Position numbers and translations under genes: made by a program
Shown: positions 24,383 to 32,398 of the stretch, one piece after another
How the letters are laid out: every line of letters starts with the position of its first letter
Position numbering within the stretch: position 1 is the stretch's first letter
DNA from: Actinocrinis sp046724665
Lineage (GTDB): Bacteria; Actinomycetota; Actinomycetes; Streptomycetales; Catenulisporaceae
NCBI GenBank assembly: GCA_046724665.1
Contig: JBKOWZ010000101.1
Coordinates: forward strand, 1-32,940
Reading direction: 5' to 3'
Length of the DNA: 32,940 bases
Notes under the pieces: model-generated
Databases searched by the model: none
What the model was told of the DNA's origin: nothing
Seen by the model: only the letters and a program-made list of their open reading frames with translations

Positions 24383-25221
24383 CCGGACAGGCCGGTGGCC
24401 AGCGCGCGGCCGACGGCGCGGTCGAGCAGGTAGGACTGGATGTCGCCGCTGGTGCTCTTGACCTCGATCACCTCGTCCTCGATTCCGGGCCCGAAGCGCT
24501 CGGTCAGCTGCGGGGAGATCATCGCGGTGGGGTCGGAGTGCGCCACCACGTTGAACCAGCGCCGGACGGCGGCGGGCCAGTGCCCCTGCTCGTTGCGCGG
24601 CGCCGGCTCCAGCCGGGTGAAGACCTGCTGCGGTCCGCACATCGCGGCGCCCAGGGAGACGAACGTGACCGTGGCGCCGTCGCCGAGCGCGCACAACGCC
24701 TCGTACGCGATCAGCGCGCCCAGGCCGTGGCCGACCACGACGCGGGTGTCCGGGAGTATCGCGCCCTGAGTCCGGTCGCGGGCCTCGTGACGCAGCTTCA
24801 GGTCGGTCAGGTAGCGGCTGAGCGCTTGGGCCTCCGCGCCCGCCAGATCGGGCAGGCCGCGGAAGTACGCGCTCGCGCCGAGCGCCGCGGACAGTTCGGC
24901 GGGCTCGGCCGGCTCGCCGCGCCGCTCGGTCGTGGCCGCTGACGCGCCGAACCGCGCGATCCGGGCCGACTCGGTCCACCAGGCCCGCAGCAGATCCTCG
25001 ACCAGGTCGTCATGGCCGCCCTCGACGGCGGGCCGGGCGAACAGATCAGCGAAGTCGAGCACTACCACGTCGCCTGCACGCGGTACCGGTCCCCGCATCG
25101 CGCGCACCGAGGACGACAGCGCCGTGACGACACGCTGCACCGGGTCGGTGCGGCGCACCCCCGAATCGGCCGATCGCGGGCCCGGACCACCCGGACCCGG
25201 AACGACGACAACGAGCGCCAC
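24379..25221 (-). CDS. Alpha/beta-hydrolase-like protein with Gly in place of the nucleophile Ser
   Basis: 280 residues. The predicted nucleophile elbow reads VVVGHGLGALIAYEALCAL: codon GGC gives Gly166 where GHSLG would be expected. The surroundings fit the alpha/beta-hydrolase fold (strand before, long helix after; later VTFVSLGAAMCGP and NVVAHSDPTAMISPQL with a conserved-looking Asp, and a C-terminal region ending SYLLDRAVGRALA). Either the protein is a non-catalytic relative or another residue serves. GTG at 25221 was chosen for the Shine-Dalgarno GAGGGGG about 7 nt upstream; longer frames to 25302 lack one. Not secreted. It lies downstream of pheA with a hairpin between. Confidence 0.75.
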   Translation of the reverse strand: MALVVVVPGPGGPGPRSADSGVRRTDPVQRVVTALSSSVRAMRGPVPRAGDVVVLDFADLFARPAVEGGHDDLVEDLLRAWWTESARIARFGASAATTERRGEPAEPAELSAALGASAYFRGLPDLAGAEAQALSRYLTDLKLRHEARDRTQGAILPDTRVVVGHGLGALIAYEALCALGDGATVTFVSLGAAMCGPQQVFTRLEPAPRNEQGHWPAAVRRWFNVVAHSDPTAMISPQLTERFGPGIEDEVIEVKSTSGDIQSYLLDRAVGRALATGLSG

Positions 25222-25366
25222 TGTCAACCCCCTCGTTCGTCGATCCGTGCTGTTCACCACGCCGCGACGTCGCACGGACGGCAGGTGCAATGCCCCCAAC
25301 ACACCTATGCGCCGGTTGCGAATCGTCTGCGGCGTCCACCTTGTGGCCTAGGGTAACCGACTAAAG

Positions 25367-25382
25367 ACGCCAGGTGAGGCGT
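25367..25382 (-). terminator. Weak terminator candidate between pheA and the hydrolase-like gene
   Basis: Minus strand ACGCC-TCACCT-GGCGT, a 5-bp stem with a 6-nt loop, followed by CTTTAG. It lies about 110 nt beyond the pheA stop, in the 269-bp gap that otherwise shows no gene. Confidence 0.35.
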
Positions 25383-25490
25383 GTAGCAGGAATTTGACCG
25401 TGTTCTCATCCGGCTGCAAGATGCGCCGCCGATACGGCGTCGGCATCGGCGCCCGGGCGGTGCGCAGCACGATCGGGCTCGAACGCCGGT

Positions 25491-26429
25491 TCAGGCGGAG
25501 CCGCCCGCGCGCGCCGCGTCGAGCCAGTCGCGGGCCGAGGCGAACTCCTCCTCGCTGGTGCCGAGGCGCACCGTGGGCGCCTGCCCGTCGGCGCGCGGGT
25601 ACGAGCCGAGGAACCGCAGATGTTCGCTGCTGCGGCGCAGACCCATCAGCGCCTCGCCGACCCGCGCGTCGGCGATGTGGCCCTCGCAGTCGATGAAGAA
25701 GAAGTAGCGGCCCATCGCCTTGCCGGTCGGCCGCGACTCGATCCGGCACAGGTTCACTCCGCGGGTGGCGAACTGCTCCAGGATCTCCATCAGCTCGCCG
25801 GGGTGGTTGTCGCGCAGCCCGACGGTGATCGAGGTCTTGTCCACCCCGGTCGGCGGCGGCACCGAGCCGGGCCGGGTGACGACGACGAACCGGGTCTGCG
25901 CGCCGGCGATGTCGTGCACCGGCTCGGCGAGCACGGCAAGTCCGTAGCGCGCGGCGGCGAAGGAGCCGGCCAGCGCCGCGTCGTAGATCCCGTCCCGCAC
26001 CTGCTGGGCGGCGTGCGCGTTGGAGGTGGCGGCCTCCCAGCGGGCGTCCGGCAGGTGCTCGGCCAGCCAGCGGCGGCACTGCGGCTCGGCCACCGGATGG
26101 CTGGCGATCGTCTTGACGTCGTCGAGGGCCGTGCCGGGCCGCGCCAGCAGCGCGAAGCCCACCGGCAGAAGCAGTTCCCGGACGATGACCAGCGGCTCGC
26201 CGGTAGCCAGCTCGTCGATGGTGGCGGTTACCGCGCCCTCGACGGAGCTCTCCATGGCGACGACCGCGGCGGAGCACTCGCCGCGCCGTACGGAATCAAG
26301 CGCGGCGGGAACCGTCGGAAAAGGCACCGGCTCAACCGAGGTGGCCTCCGGCAACGCGAGCAACGCGGCCTCGGTGAAGGTGCCTTCGGGTCCGAGATAT
26401 GCGTAACGGACTGATTGCAGAACCGACAT
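25491..26429 (-). CDS. pheA: Prephenate dehydratase
   Basis: 312-residue monofunctional prephenate dehydratase: decarboxylates and dehydrates prephenate to phenylpyruvate, the last step before transamination to phenylalanine. Catalytic domain 1-190 with YLGPEGTFTEAA, MESSVEGAV and the TRF motif (Thr179-Arg-Phe181). A C-terminal ACT domain at about 200-280 carries the Phe-binding ESRP (231-234), but the usual GAL motif reads GEL (211-213). ATG at 26429 is preferred, with GGGGG close upstream; GTG 26438 adds three residues. It is divergent from the RsbW-like gene. The Pat-like aminotransferase in this window could complete the pathway. Confidence 0.95.
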   Translation of the reverse strand: MSVLQSVRYAYLGPEGTFTEAALLALPEATSVEPVPFPTVPAALDSVRRGECSAAVVAMESSVEGAVTATIDELATGEPLVIVRELLLPVGFALLARPGTALDDVKTIASHPVAEPQCRRWLAEHLPDARWEAATSNAHAAQQVRDGIYDAALAGSFAAARYGLAVLAEPVHDIAGAQTRFVVVTRPGSVPPPTGVDKTSITVGLRDNHPGELMEILEQFATRGVNLCRIESRPTGKAMGRYFFFIDCEGHIADARVGEALMGLRRSSEHLRFLGSYPRADGQAPTVRLGTSEEEFASARDWLDAARAGGSA

Positions 26430-26589
26430 AACCCCCACCGTATCCTGCCCCTACACCATTGCGGCGTGCCGCCGTCCGAGTGATCGAGCCACGACACGGT
26501 GTCGGTTTTAGCACATTTTGAGCGCGTATTTATCCTCGCGAGCGGTAATACGTAACTGCGTGCCCGTTGACCGTGGGAGGTTGTGGCTC

Positions 26590-27051
26590 GTGGATGTCAA
26601 CTGGACCCTGCTGCTGCCCCGGGAGGCGGAGAGCGTGGGGAAGGCCCGGCGGATGCTGCGGGACAGCGCGACGCTCGCCGGAGTGGATCCGGAGGTCTCC
26701 TACGACCTGGGCGTGGCACTGACCGAGGCCTGCGCGAACGTGATCGAGCACGCCGGCCGGGCGGAGGGCTACTGGGTGGCGGCCGGGATCAGCGAGGACC
26801 GCTGCTGGATCGACGTGATCGACAACGGGATCGGCTTCGCGCCGCGCCGGCTGGCCGAGCACATCTCGTCCGCGATGCGGCACCGGGCGCACCTCGCGGC
26901 CGTGCCCCTGGCGGACACTCCGGAGGACGGTCGGGGCCTGATGCTGATCGAGGCCCTGTGCGATCGGGTGGACATCCGCAACCATCCGGCGCGTGGCGCG
27001 ATGATCCACTTCGAGCGGGATCTCAAGCCGCGCGCGACGATGGCGGCATGA
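26590..27051 (+). CDS. RsbW/SpoIIAB-like ATP-binding protein (HATPase_c_2)
   Basis: 153-residue stand-alone GHKL ATPase of the anti-sigma-factor/serine kinase type. N box Glu46 and Asn50 in ALTEACANVIEHA, G1 box Asp78 in DNGIGF, G2 box GRGL (114-117). Such proteins in actinobacteria bind and phosphorylate anti-sigma antagonists or hold sigma factors; here no sigma or antagonist gene is adjacent, so partners are unknown. GTG at 26590 has GGGAGG about 9 nt upstream. Earlier codons in frame (from 26518) cross the AT-richer promoter region and are rejected. Confidence 0.87.
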   Translation: MDVNWTLLLPREAESVGKARRMLRDSATLAGVDPEVSYDLGVALTEACANVIEHAGRAEGYWVAAGISEDRCWIDVIDNGIGFAPRRLAEHISSAMRHRAHLAAVPLADTPEDGRGLMLIEALCDRVDIRNHPARGAMIHFERDLKPRATMAA

Positions 27052-27101
27052 CACCTGACGCCGGACGCCTCAGCGGGTGCGGTAGATGATGTAGTTGATA
27101 C

Positions 27102-27779
27102 GTGGACGTACTGATACTTGCGGGCGGGGAAGCGCGGCGCCTCGGCGGCGCGGACAAACCCATGGTCGAGATCGGCGGCTCGACTCTGCTTGATCGGGTC
27201 ATCGATGCCTGTGTAAAGGCCATGCACGATGCACCGCCATCCGGTGCCGGATCTACTACTGAAGTTGCAGCCGCAAGTGCCGAGACCGGTGCACCCGGCG
27301 CTCTCATCGTCGTCGGACCGCACCGGCCGACGCGTCGTTCGGTGCGGTGGGTGCGCGAGGAGCCGCCAGGGGGCGGACCAGTAGCGGCGATCGCCGCTGG
27401 TCTATCCGTGTGTAGAGCGCCTTACGTCGGCGTGTTCGCGGCCGACCTCCCGTTCCTGAACGCCGAGACCGTCCACAGCCTGTGGACAGCGATCGCCGAA
27501 TCAGACGAATCCGACGGTGCCGTCGCCACAGACGCCGACGGACGCGAGCAGTGGCTGGCCGCGGTGTACCGGCGTGACGCACTGCTGGCGCGAATCGCCG
27601 ATCAAGGTGCGGACAAGCTGCGCGGCCTTCCGCTGCGCCGCCTGGTGAAGGAACTGCGGCTGCTGCGGACGGCACCGGCCGGGCAATCAGTGCTCGACTG
27701 CGACACCTGGGAGGATGTGGCGGCGGCCCGGCGGCTCGCCGCGCCCCGGGGCGCGTTCCCGAGCGATGAGAGGAAGTAG
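27102..27779 (+). CDS. MobA-like nucleotidyltransferase
   Basis: 225 residues, NTP-transferase fold of molybdenum cofactor guanylyltransferase (GTP + Mo-molybdopterin). Seen: LAGGEARRLGGADKP (nucleotide-binding loop with Lys19), PPGGGPVAAIAAGL, ADLPFL (metal-binding Asp) and DCDTWEDVAAAR near the C-terminus. A hydrophilic Gly/Ser/Ala insert at about 45-65 lengthens the first half. The GTG at 27102 has no Shine-Dalgarno and may be leaderless (TAGTTG at 27092-27097). Followed after 6 bp by a DUF6457 gene, its frequent partner. No moa/moe genes are here, so the Mo cofactor role rests on family alone. Confidence 0.83.
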   Translation: MDVLILAGGEARRLGGADKPMVEIGGSTLLDRVIDACVKAMHDAPPSGAGSTTEVAAASAETGAPGALIVVGPHRPTRRSVRWVREEPPGGGPVAAIAAGLSVCRAPYVGVFAADLPFLNAETVHSLWTAIAESDESDGAVATDADGREQWLAAVYRRDALLARIADQGADKLRGLPLRRLVKELRLLRTAPAGQSVLDCDTWEDVAAARRLAAPRGAFPSDERK

Positions 27780-27785
27780 CGCGCG

Positions 27786-28043
27786 ATGCTCGACTCCTGG
27801 CTCCACGAAGCGGCCGCGGAACTCGGCCGCCCCGAACTCGCGCTCACCGAGGAGCAGCAGTCCGCGCTGCTCGACCTCGCCCGGGTCGCCGCGCACGCGG
27901 TCGCCCGGCCCGCGGCGCCGCTGACCACGTTCCTGGCCGGGTACGCCCTCGGCGTCGGCGGCGGCCTGGACGGCCTCGACAGCGTCGTGTCGGCGCTCTG
28001 CGCCGCCGCCGAGACGCATCAGGGTGATGCCGGGAGGTCATAG
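27786..28043 (+). CDS. DUF6457 domain protein
   Basis: 85 residues: WLHEAAAELGRPELALTEEQQSALLDLARVAAHAVARPAAPLTTFLAGYALG. The VARPAAPLTTFLAGY block identifies DUF6457, usually encoded next to, or fused to, MobA-like proteins in actinobacteria. The start ATG has AGAGGA about 10 nt upstream, inside the end of the previous gene. A small helical accessory to the nucleotidyltransferase is the simplest inference; the biochemical role is unknown. The next gene starts 10 bp after its stop. Confidence 0.8.
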   Translation: MLDSWLHEAAAELGRPELALTEEQQSALLDLARVAAHAVARPAAPLTTFLAGYALGVGGGLDGLDSVVSALCAAAETHQGDAGRS

Positions 28044-28053
28044 GGTAGGAGTT

Positions 28054-29037
28054 ATGAAGGCGATTCAGATCACCAAGCCCGGCGGCCCCGAGGTCCTCGT
28101 CTGGGCGCAGGCGCCCGACCCGGTTCCGGCGGCCGACGAGGTGCTGATCGCCGTCACGGCCAGCGCGGTCAACCGGGCCGATCTGCTTCAACGCGCCGGC
28201 TTCTACCCGCCGCCGCCCGGCGCGAGCCCGATCCTCGGCCTGGAGTGCTCGGGCCGGATCGCCGCCCTCGGCGACGGCGTGACCGGCTGGAAGGTGGGCG
28301 ACGAGGTGTGCGCGCTGCTGGCCGGCGGCGGATACGCCGAGCTGGTGGCCGTCCCGGCGGGCCAGGTGCTGCCGGTGCCGAAGGGCGTTGACCTGGTCAC
28401 CGCGGCGGGCCTGCCCGAGACCGTGTGCACCGTCTGGTCGAACGTCTTCATGGCCGCCGGGCTCCAGCCCGAGGAGACGCTGCTGGTGCACGGCGGCGCC
28501 GGAGGCGTCGGCACCACCGCGATCCAGCTGGGCAAGGCGCTCGGCGCGAGGGTGGTGGCCACGGCCGGGTCGCCGCAGAAGGCCGCGCGCTGCCGTGAGC
28601 TGGGCGCCGACGCGGCGATCGACTACCGCGCCGAGGACTTCGTCGCCCGGTTGGCCGAGATCACCGCGGGCCACGGCGCCGACGTCATCCTCGACGTGAT
28701 GGGCGCCGCCTACCTCGGCCGCAACGTGGCGGCACTGGCGGTCAACGGACGCCTGGTCGTCGTCGGCTTGCAGGGCGGCACCCGGGGCGAGCTCGACCTC
28801 GGCAAGCTGATGTCCAAGCGGGCCGCGATCATCTCGACCTCGCTGCGCGGCCGGCCGGTGGCCGAGAAGTCCGCGATCGTGGCCGCTGTGCGCGAACACG
28901 TCTGGCCGCTGGCCGCCTCGGGCGTCCTGAGCGTGGTCGCCTCCGCCGACCAGCGCTTCCCGCTCGCCGAGGCCGCCGCGGCGCACCGCCTCGTCGAATC
29001 GTCGGGGCACGTAGGTAAGGTGCTGCTCGTTGCATAG
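28054..29037 (+). CDS. NAD(P)H-quinone oxidoreductase, PIG3/QOR family
   Basis: 327-residue zinc-independent medium-chain dehydrogenase/reductase. N-terminal GroES-like domain with NRADLLQRAGFYPPPPGASP, typical of the PIG3 (TP53I3) branch. Rossmann domain with HGGAGGVGTTAIQLGKALGA and DAAIDYRAEDF. No structural zinc cysteines. It reduces quinones or related electrophiles with NADPH. The ATG at 28054 has AGGAG 4-5 nt upstream. Immediately upstream of bpa; from memory, M. tuberculosis has an oxidoreductase (Rv3777) close to its bpa (Rv3780), suggesting conserved neighbourhood. Confidence 0.93.
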   Translation: MKAIQITKPGGPEVLVWAQAPDPVPAADEVLIAVTASAVNRADLLQRAGFYPPPPGASPILGLECSGRIAALGDGVTGWKVGDEVCALLAGGGYAELVAVPAGQVLPVPKGVDLVTAAGLPETVCTVWSNVFMAAGLQPEETLLVHGGAGGVGTTAIQLGKALGARVVATAGSPQKAARCRELGADAAIDYRAEDFVARLAEITAGHGADVILDVMGAAYLGRNVAALAVNGRLVVVGLQGGTRGELDLGKLMSKRAAIISTSLRGRPVAEKSAIVAAVREHVWPLAASGVLSVVASADQRFPLAEAAAAHRLVESSGHVGKVLLVA

Positions 29038-29092
29038 CCGTGTCCACACAGATCGTGTCCATGCCGAAACGATCCGTCCCCTGGAGCAAGGG

Positions 29093-29668
29093 ATGAACTC
29101 GCAGAACCCGCAGATCCAGAACGAGCCCGGTTACCGTGGCGGCCGCTACGTCGTGGTGGGGCCGGACGGACTGCCGGTCGTCGAAGACGGCGGCGAAATG
29201 GCCGACATGCCCGACGAGCAGAACGGCGAGGACCCGGCCGGCGTCGCCGAGATGGTCGAGCAGCCCGCGAAGGTCATGCGGATCGGCTCGATGATCAAGC
29301 AGCTGCTCGAGGAGGTGCGGGCCGCGCCGCTCGACGAGGCCAGTCGGGTGCGGCTCAAGGAGATCCACAAGTCCTCGATCGCCGAGCTGGAGAAGGGCCT
29401 GGCGCCCGAGCTGATCAGCGAGCTCGAGCGGCTCTCGCTGCCGTTCGCCGAGGACGGCGTGCCCAGCGAGGCCGAGCTGCGCATCGCCCAGGCCCAGCTG
29501 GTCGGCTGGCTCGAGGGGCTGTTCCACGGCATCCAGACCGCGCTGTTCGCCCAGCAGATGGCGGCGCGCGCGCAGCTGGAGCAGATGCGCCGGGCGCTGC
29601 CGCCCGGGGTCGGCGACCAGCAGCAGCCGCAGCGGCCCGGCCCGGCCGGCGCCGGACCGTACTTGTGA
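29093..29668 (+). CDS. bpa: Bacterial proteasome activator Bpa/PafE
   Basis: 191 residues. ATP-independent ring-shaped activator that opens the gate of the actinobacterial 20S proteasome and feeds unfolded substrates. Family blocks: GRYVVVGPDG, RIGSMIKQLLEEVRAAPLDEASR, ELISELERLSLPF, LVGWLEGLFHGIQTALFAQQMAAR. The C-terminus is G-P-Y-L, the HbYX-like tail that docks between proteasome subunits; in M. tuberculosis it is GQYL. ATG at 29093 follows GGAGCAAGGG; the frame above it from 29030 overlaps the previous gene and lacks homology. It implies prcBA genes elsewhere in the genome. 55 bp after the oxidoreductase gene, same strand. Confidence 0.94.
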   Translation: MNSQNPQIQNEPGYRGGRYVVVGPDGLPVVEDGGEMADMPDEQNGEDPAGVAEMVEQPAKVMRIGSMIKQLLEEVRAAPLDEASRVRLKEIHKSSIAELEKGLAPELISELERLSLPFAEDGVPSEAELRIAQAQLVGWLEGLFHGIQTALFAQQMAARAQLEQMRRALPPGVGDQQQPQRPGPAGAGPYL

Positions 29669-29690
29669 CCGGCTGACGGGGCGGTGCGCG

Positions 29691-30284
29691 ATGCGAAAGA
29701 TCGTCTTCCACATGGGGATGTCCCTCGACGGCTACATCGAGGGACCGAACCGCGAGCTCGACTGGCACATGGTCGATGACGAGCTGCACGAGCACATGAA
29801 CCGGCACCTGGCCACGATGGGCGCGTTCCTCATGGGACGCACCGTCTACGAGCTGATGGAGAGTTACTGGCCGGACGCCGACAAGGACCCGTCGGCCGGG
29901 CGCCCCGAGATCGAGTTCGCGGGCATCTACCGGGACATGCCGAAGATCGTGTACTCCACGAAGCTGGAGCGGGTCGGCCCGAACGCCACGCTGGTGCGGG
30001 GCGTCGTGCCGGAGCAGGTCGAGCAGCTCAAGGCGCAGCCCGGCGGCGACTTGTCGCTGGGCGGCGCCGGGCTCGGCGCGTCGTTCATGCGGCTCGGCCT
30101 GATCGACGAGTACCGGATCTACGTGCACCCGGTCCTCGTCGGCGCCGGTAAGCAGCTGTTCCCGCAGGGCACCGACCTGACGAAGCTGCGGCTCGTCGAG
30201 AACCGGACCTTCGGCAACGGCGTCGTGCTGCTGCGCTATCAGCCGGTTTCGGTCCCGAGCTCGGGGGCCGATTCAAGCCGGTGA
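29691..30284 (+). CDS. Dihydrofolate-reductase-like (RibD C-terminal domain) protein
   Basis: 197 residues of the RibD_C/DHFR fold: MSLDGYIEGPNRELDWH near the N-terminus, FLMGRTVYELM, and GGAGLGASFMRLGLIDEYRIYVHPVLVGAGKQLF (Gly-rich NADPH-binding loop followed by the final strands). Probably an NADPH-dependent reductase; the substrate is unknown, and true folate or riboflavin roles are not supported by context. ATG at 29691, 22 bp after bpa, may be co-transcribed. Its 3' end overlaps the end of the convergent ABC transporter gene by 12 bp. Confidence 0.9.
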   Translation: MRKIVFHMGMSLDGYIEGPNRELDWHMVDDELHEHMNRHLATMGAFLMGRTVYELMESYWPDADKDPSAGRPEIEFAGIYRDMPKIVYSTKLERVGPNATLVRGVVPEQVEQLKAQPGGDLSLGGAGLGASFMRLGLIDEYRIYVHPVLVGAGKQLFPQGTDLTKLRLVENRTFGNGVVLLRYQPVSVPSSGADSSR

Positions 30285-32249
30285 GCCGAACGCGTTGGCC
30301 TGGAGCGCGAACAGTTCGGCGTAGCGGCCGCCGAGCGCCATGAGCTGCGCGTGGTCGCCCTGCTCGACGATGCGGCCGTGGTCGAGCACGATGATGCGGT
30401 CGGCGTGGCGCACCGAGTGCAGCCGGTGGGTGACCAGGATGACGGTGCGTCCGGCGGCGCGGTCCAGCACGGTCTGGAAGGTGTCCATCTCGGCGCGCGG
30501 GTCGAGCGACGCGGTCGGCTCGTCGAGCACCAGGATCGGCGCGTCCCGGAAGTAGGCGCGGGCCAGCGCGATCTTCTGCCACTGCCCGCCGGACAGGCCC
30601 ACCCCGCCGAGGAACTCGTTCGCGATCAGCGTGTCGAGCCCGGCGTCCAGCCCGTCGATCACCGACCGCGCCCCGCCAAGCTCGGCCGCGGCGGCGAGCC
30701 GCGCCTCGTCGGGCTCGGCCAGGTGGCGGCCGATGGTGATGTTCGCCCGGACGGTGAACGGCCAGTGCGGGAAGTCCTGGGAGAGCACGGCGGTGTGGCC
30801 GGCTGCCTTGGCCCGCGCCAGGTCGGCGGTGCTGGTGCCGTCCCACCGCACATGGCCCTCGTCGGGCAGGTACAGGCCGGTCAGCAGCCTGGCCAGGGTG
30901 CTCTTGCCGGAGCCGTTCTCGCCGACCAGCGCGACGATCTCGCCGGCCCGGATCTCCAGGTCCACCCCGACCAGCGCCGGGGTGCGGGAGTTCGGGTAGG
31001 TGAAGCCGAGGTTCTCGGCGCGGATGACGGCCGGCGGGCCCTGCGGCTGGACACCGGCGTCGGAGATGCGCTCGCGGTCGGCGCGGGCGATCGCGTCCTG
31101 CCAGTCGGTGAGGTAGAGGCCGTACTCGAAGACCTGGTTCAGCGCCCTGACGAGCACGCCGAGCTGCATGGTGCCGGTGCGGATCGCCAGCACCGCGGTG
31201 CCCGCGGTGGCCAGCGGCACGGTGCCGCGCCAGAGCAGCACGCCGAGCAGCACGTACGCGGCGCCGGTGGCCAGGCCGGTGACCGAGCGGGCCTGGAGCG
31301 AGGTGATCGCGTCGGCGCGGGCGAGCCTGGCCTGCTCGCGCTCGAAGGCGTCGGCCAGCCGCGCGTAGTGCCGCAGCAGGAAGGAGCCGGCGTCGTGCTG
31401 GCGCACCTCCTCGGCGGGGATCTTGTCGGTCAGCAGGTCGGTCAGCCGCCGCTGCTGGCGCACCCGCTCGAGCCACTGGATCCGGGAGAGGTTGCGCCGC
31501 CGGTTGGAGACGACGGTCGCGGCGCCGTCCGGCAGCGCGGCCAGCACGAGCAGCGGCAGCAGCAGCGGATTGAGCACGGTCAGCACGCCGGCCGCGGCGG
31601 CGATCCCGGCCACCGCGGTGGCCACCGAGGCGAGCTCCTCGACCATGTGCTCGGCCCAGCCGGCGCCGTACTGCGCCGCGTCGAGCAGGTCGTGGAACTC
31701 GGACTGCTGGAAGGTCAGCAGCTCGACCCGGGTGGCCCGCTCGAGCAGCTCCCCGTAGGCGAACCGGGAGACCCGCGGCCGCAGCCGGCCGGAGGCGGCC
31801 TTGGCGAGCGCGCCGAGCAGCGCTCCGCCGATGCCGGAGAGCGCGACCAGCAGCAACGCGGGCAGCGCGGCGCGCACCCGGCCCGGGGTGGGCCCGGCGG
31901 CCAGCAGGTTGACCAGCACCCGGTTGGCGGCCAGCAGGCCGAAGGCGGTGGAGATCCCGGTCGCGGTCTGGCACACCAGCACGGTGAGCACGGCCGCGCG
32001 GTCGGCCCGCCAGGACAGCCGCACACACGCCGCGACCAGGCCGGGCAGCCTGCGCGCCACGGAGCGCAGCGACATCTGTTCGTACTCGAAGTCGTGCCGG
32101 GCCCAGCCCGCCTTGATCTTGATCCCGGAGCCGAACAGCGGATCGCCGGCCGGGCCCGGCGGCGCGGCGCCGGCGCCGTCCGCCTCGGAATCCGAATCCT
32201 GCGGAACCTCCCGCGGCAGCTCCCCCGCGACCCCGGCCTGCGCCGTCAT
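30273..32249 (-). CDS. ABC exporter, fused permease and ATPase
   Basis: 658 residues: an acidic/Pro-rich N-terminal extension of about 60, a six-helix exporter domain (about 80-375), then one nucleotide-binding domain. Walker A GENGSGKST (443-451), Q-loop Gln491, signature LSGGQ (552-556), Walker B ILVLDEP (572-578) and H-loop His608 are all intact. A single half-transporter gene suggests a homodimer. Substrate unknown; no peptide or lantibiotic gene is adjacent. ATG at 32249 with AGGGG 7 nt upstream is preferred to upstream codons in an atypical stretch. It lies 149 bp after the phosphotransferase gene with a hairpin between them. Confidence 0.93.
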   Translation of the reverse strand: MTAQAGVAGELPREVPQDSDSEADGAGAAPPGPAGDPLFGSGIKIKAGWARHDFEYEQMSLRSVARRLPGLVAACVRLSWRADRAAVLTVLVCQTATGISTAFGLLAANRVLVNLLAAGPTPGRVRAALPALLLVALSGIGGALLGALAKAASGRLRPRVSRFAYGELLERATRVELLTFQQSEFHDLLDAAQYGAGWAEHMVEELASVATAVAGIAAAAGVLTVLNPLLLPLLVLAALPDGAATVVSNRRRNLSRIQWLERVRQQRRLTDLLTDKIPAEEVRQHDAGSFLLRHYARLADAFEREQARLARADAITSLQARSVTGLATGAAYVLLGVLLWRGTVPLATAGTAVLAIRTGTMQLGVLVRALNQVFEYGLYLTDWQDAIARADRERISDAGVQPQGPPAVIRAENLGFTYPNSRTPALVGVDLEIRAGEIVALVGENGSGKSTLARLLTGLYLPDEGHVRWDGTSTADLARAKAAGHTAVLSQDFPHWPFTVRANITIGRHLAEPDEARLAAAAELGGARSVIDGLDAGLDTLIANEFLGGVGLSGGQWQKIALARAYFRDAPILVLDEPTASLDPRAEMDTFQTVLDRAAGRTVILVTHRLHSVRHADRIIVLDHGRIVEQGDHAQLMALGGRYAELFALQANAFGSPA

Positions 32250-32367
32250 GACCCATCCCCTGCTCTCGCCCGACACCCCGCGTCTCCATGGAACCAGCGG
32301 GCTCTGACAAAGAACAGCAGCGGCCGGGGGCGATGGCGCTCGTCCCCCGGGCGGTCGTGCGCGGTTC

Positions 32368-32385
32368 ACGGGTGTCACGACCCGT
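32368..32385 (-). terminator. Hairpin after the phosphotransferase gene
   Basis: ACGGGT-GTCACG-ACCCGT, a perfect 6-bp stem with 6-nt loop, 13 nt beyond the minus-strand stop at 32399 and well before the ABC gene start. No T tract. Confidence 0.5.
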
Positions 32386-32398
32386 AGACCTGTGCCCG

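Noticed and set aside
25430..25500. tRNA gene from a TTCGAGC stretch near 25480 (minus strand)
   Set aside because: The T-arm cannot be completed with a 5-bp stem and there is no matching acceptor stem or CCA-proximal end.
30351..32387. 678-codon open frame on the plus strand opposite the ABC exporter
   Set aside because: Shadow frame caused by high GC; no recognisable domain, composition biased to Gly/Ala/Arg/Gln, while the minus strand encodes an intact ABC exporter with all motifs.
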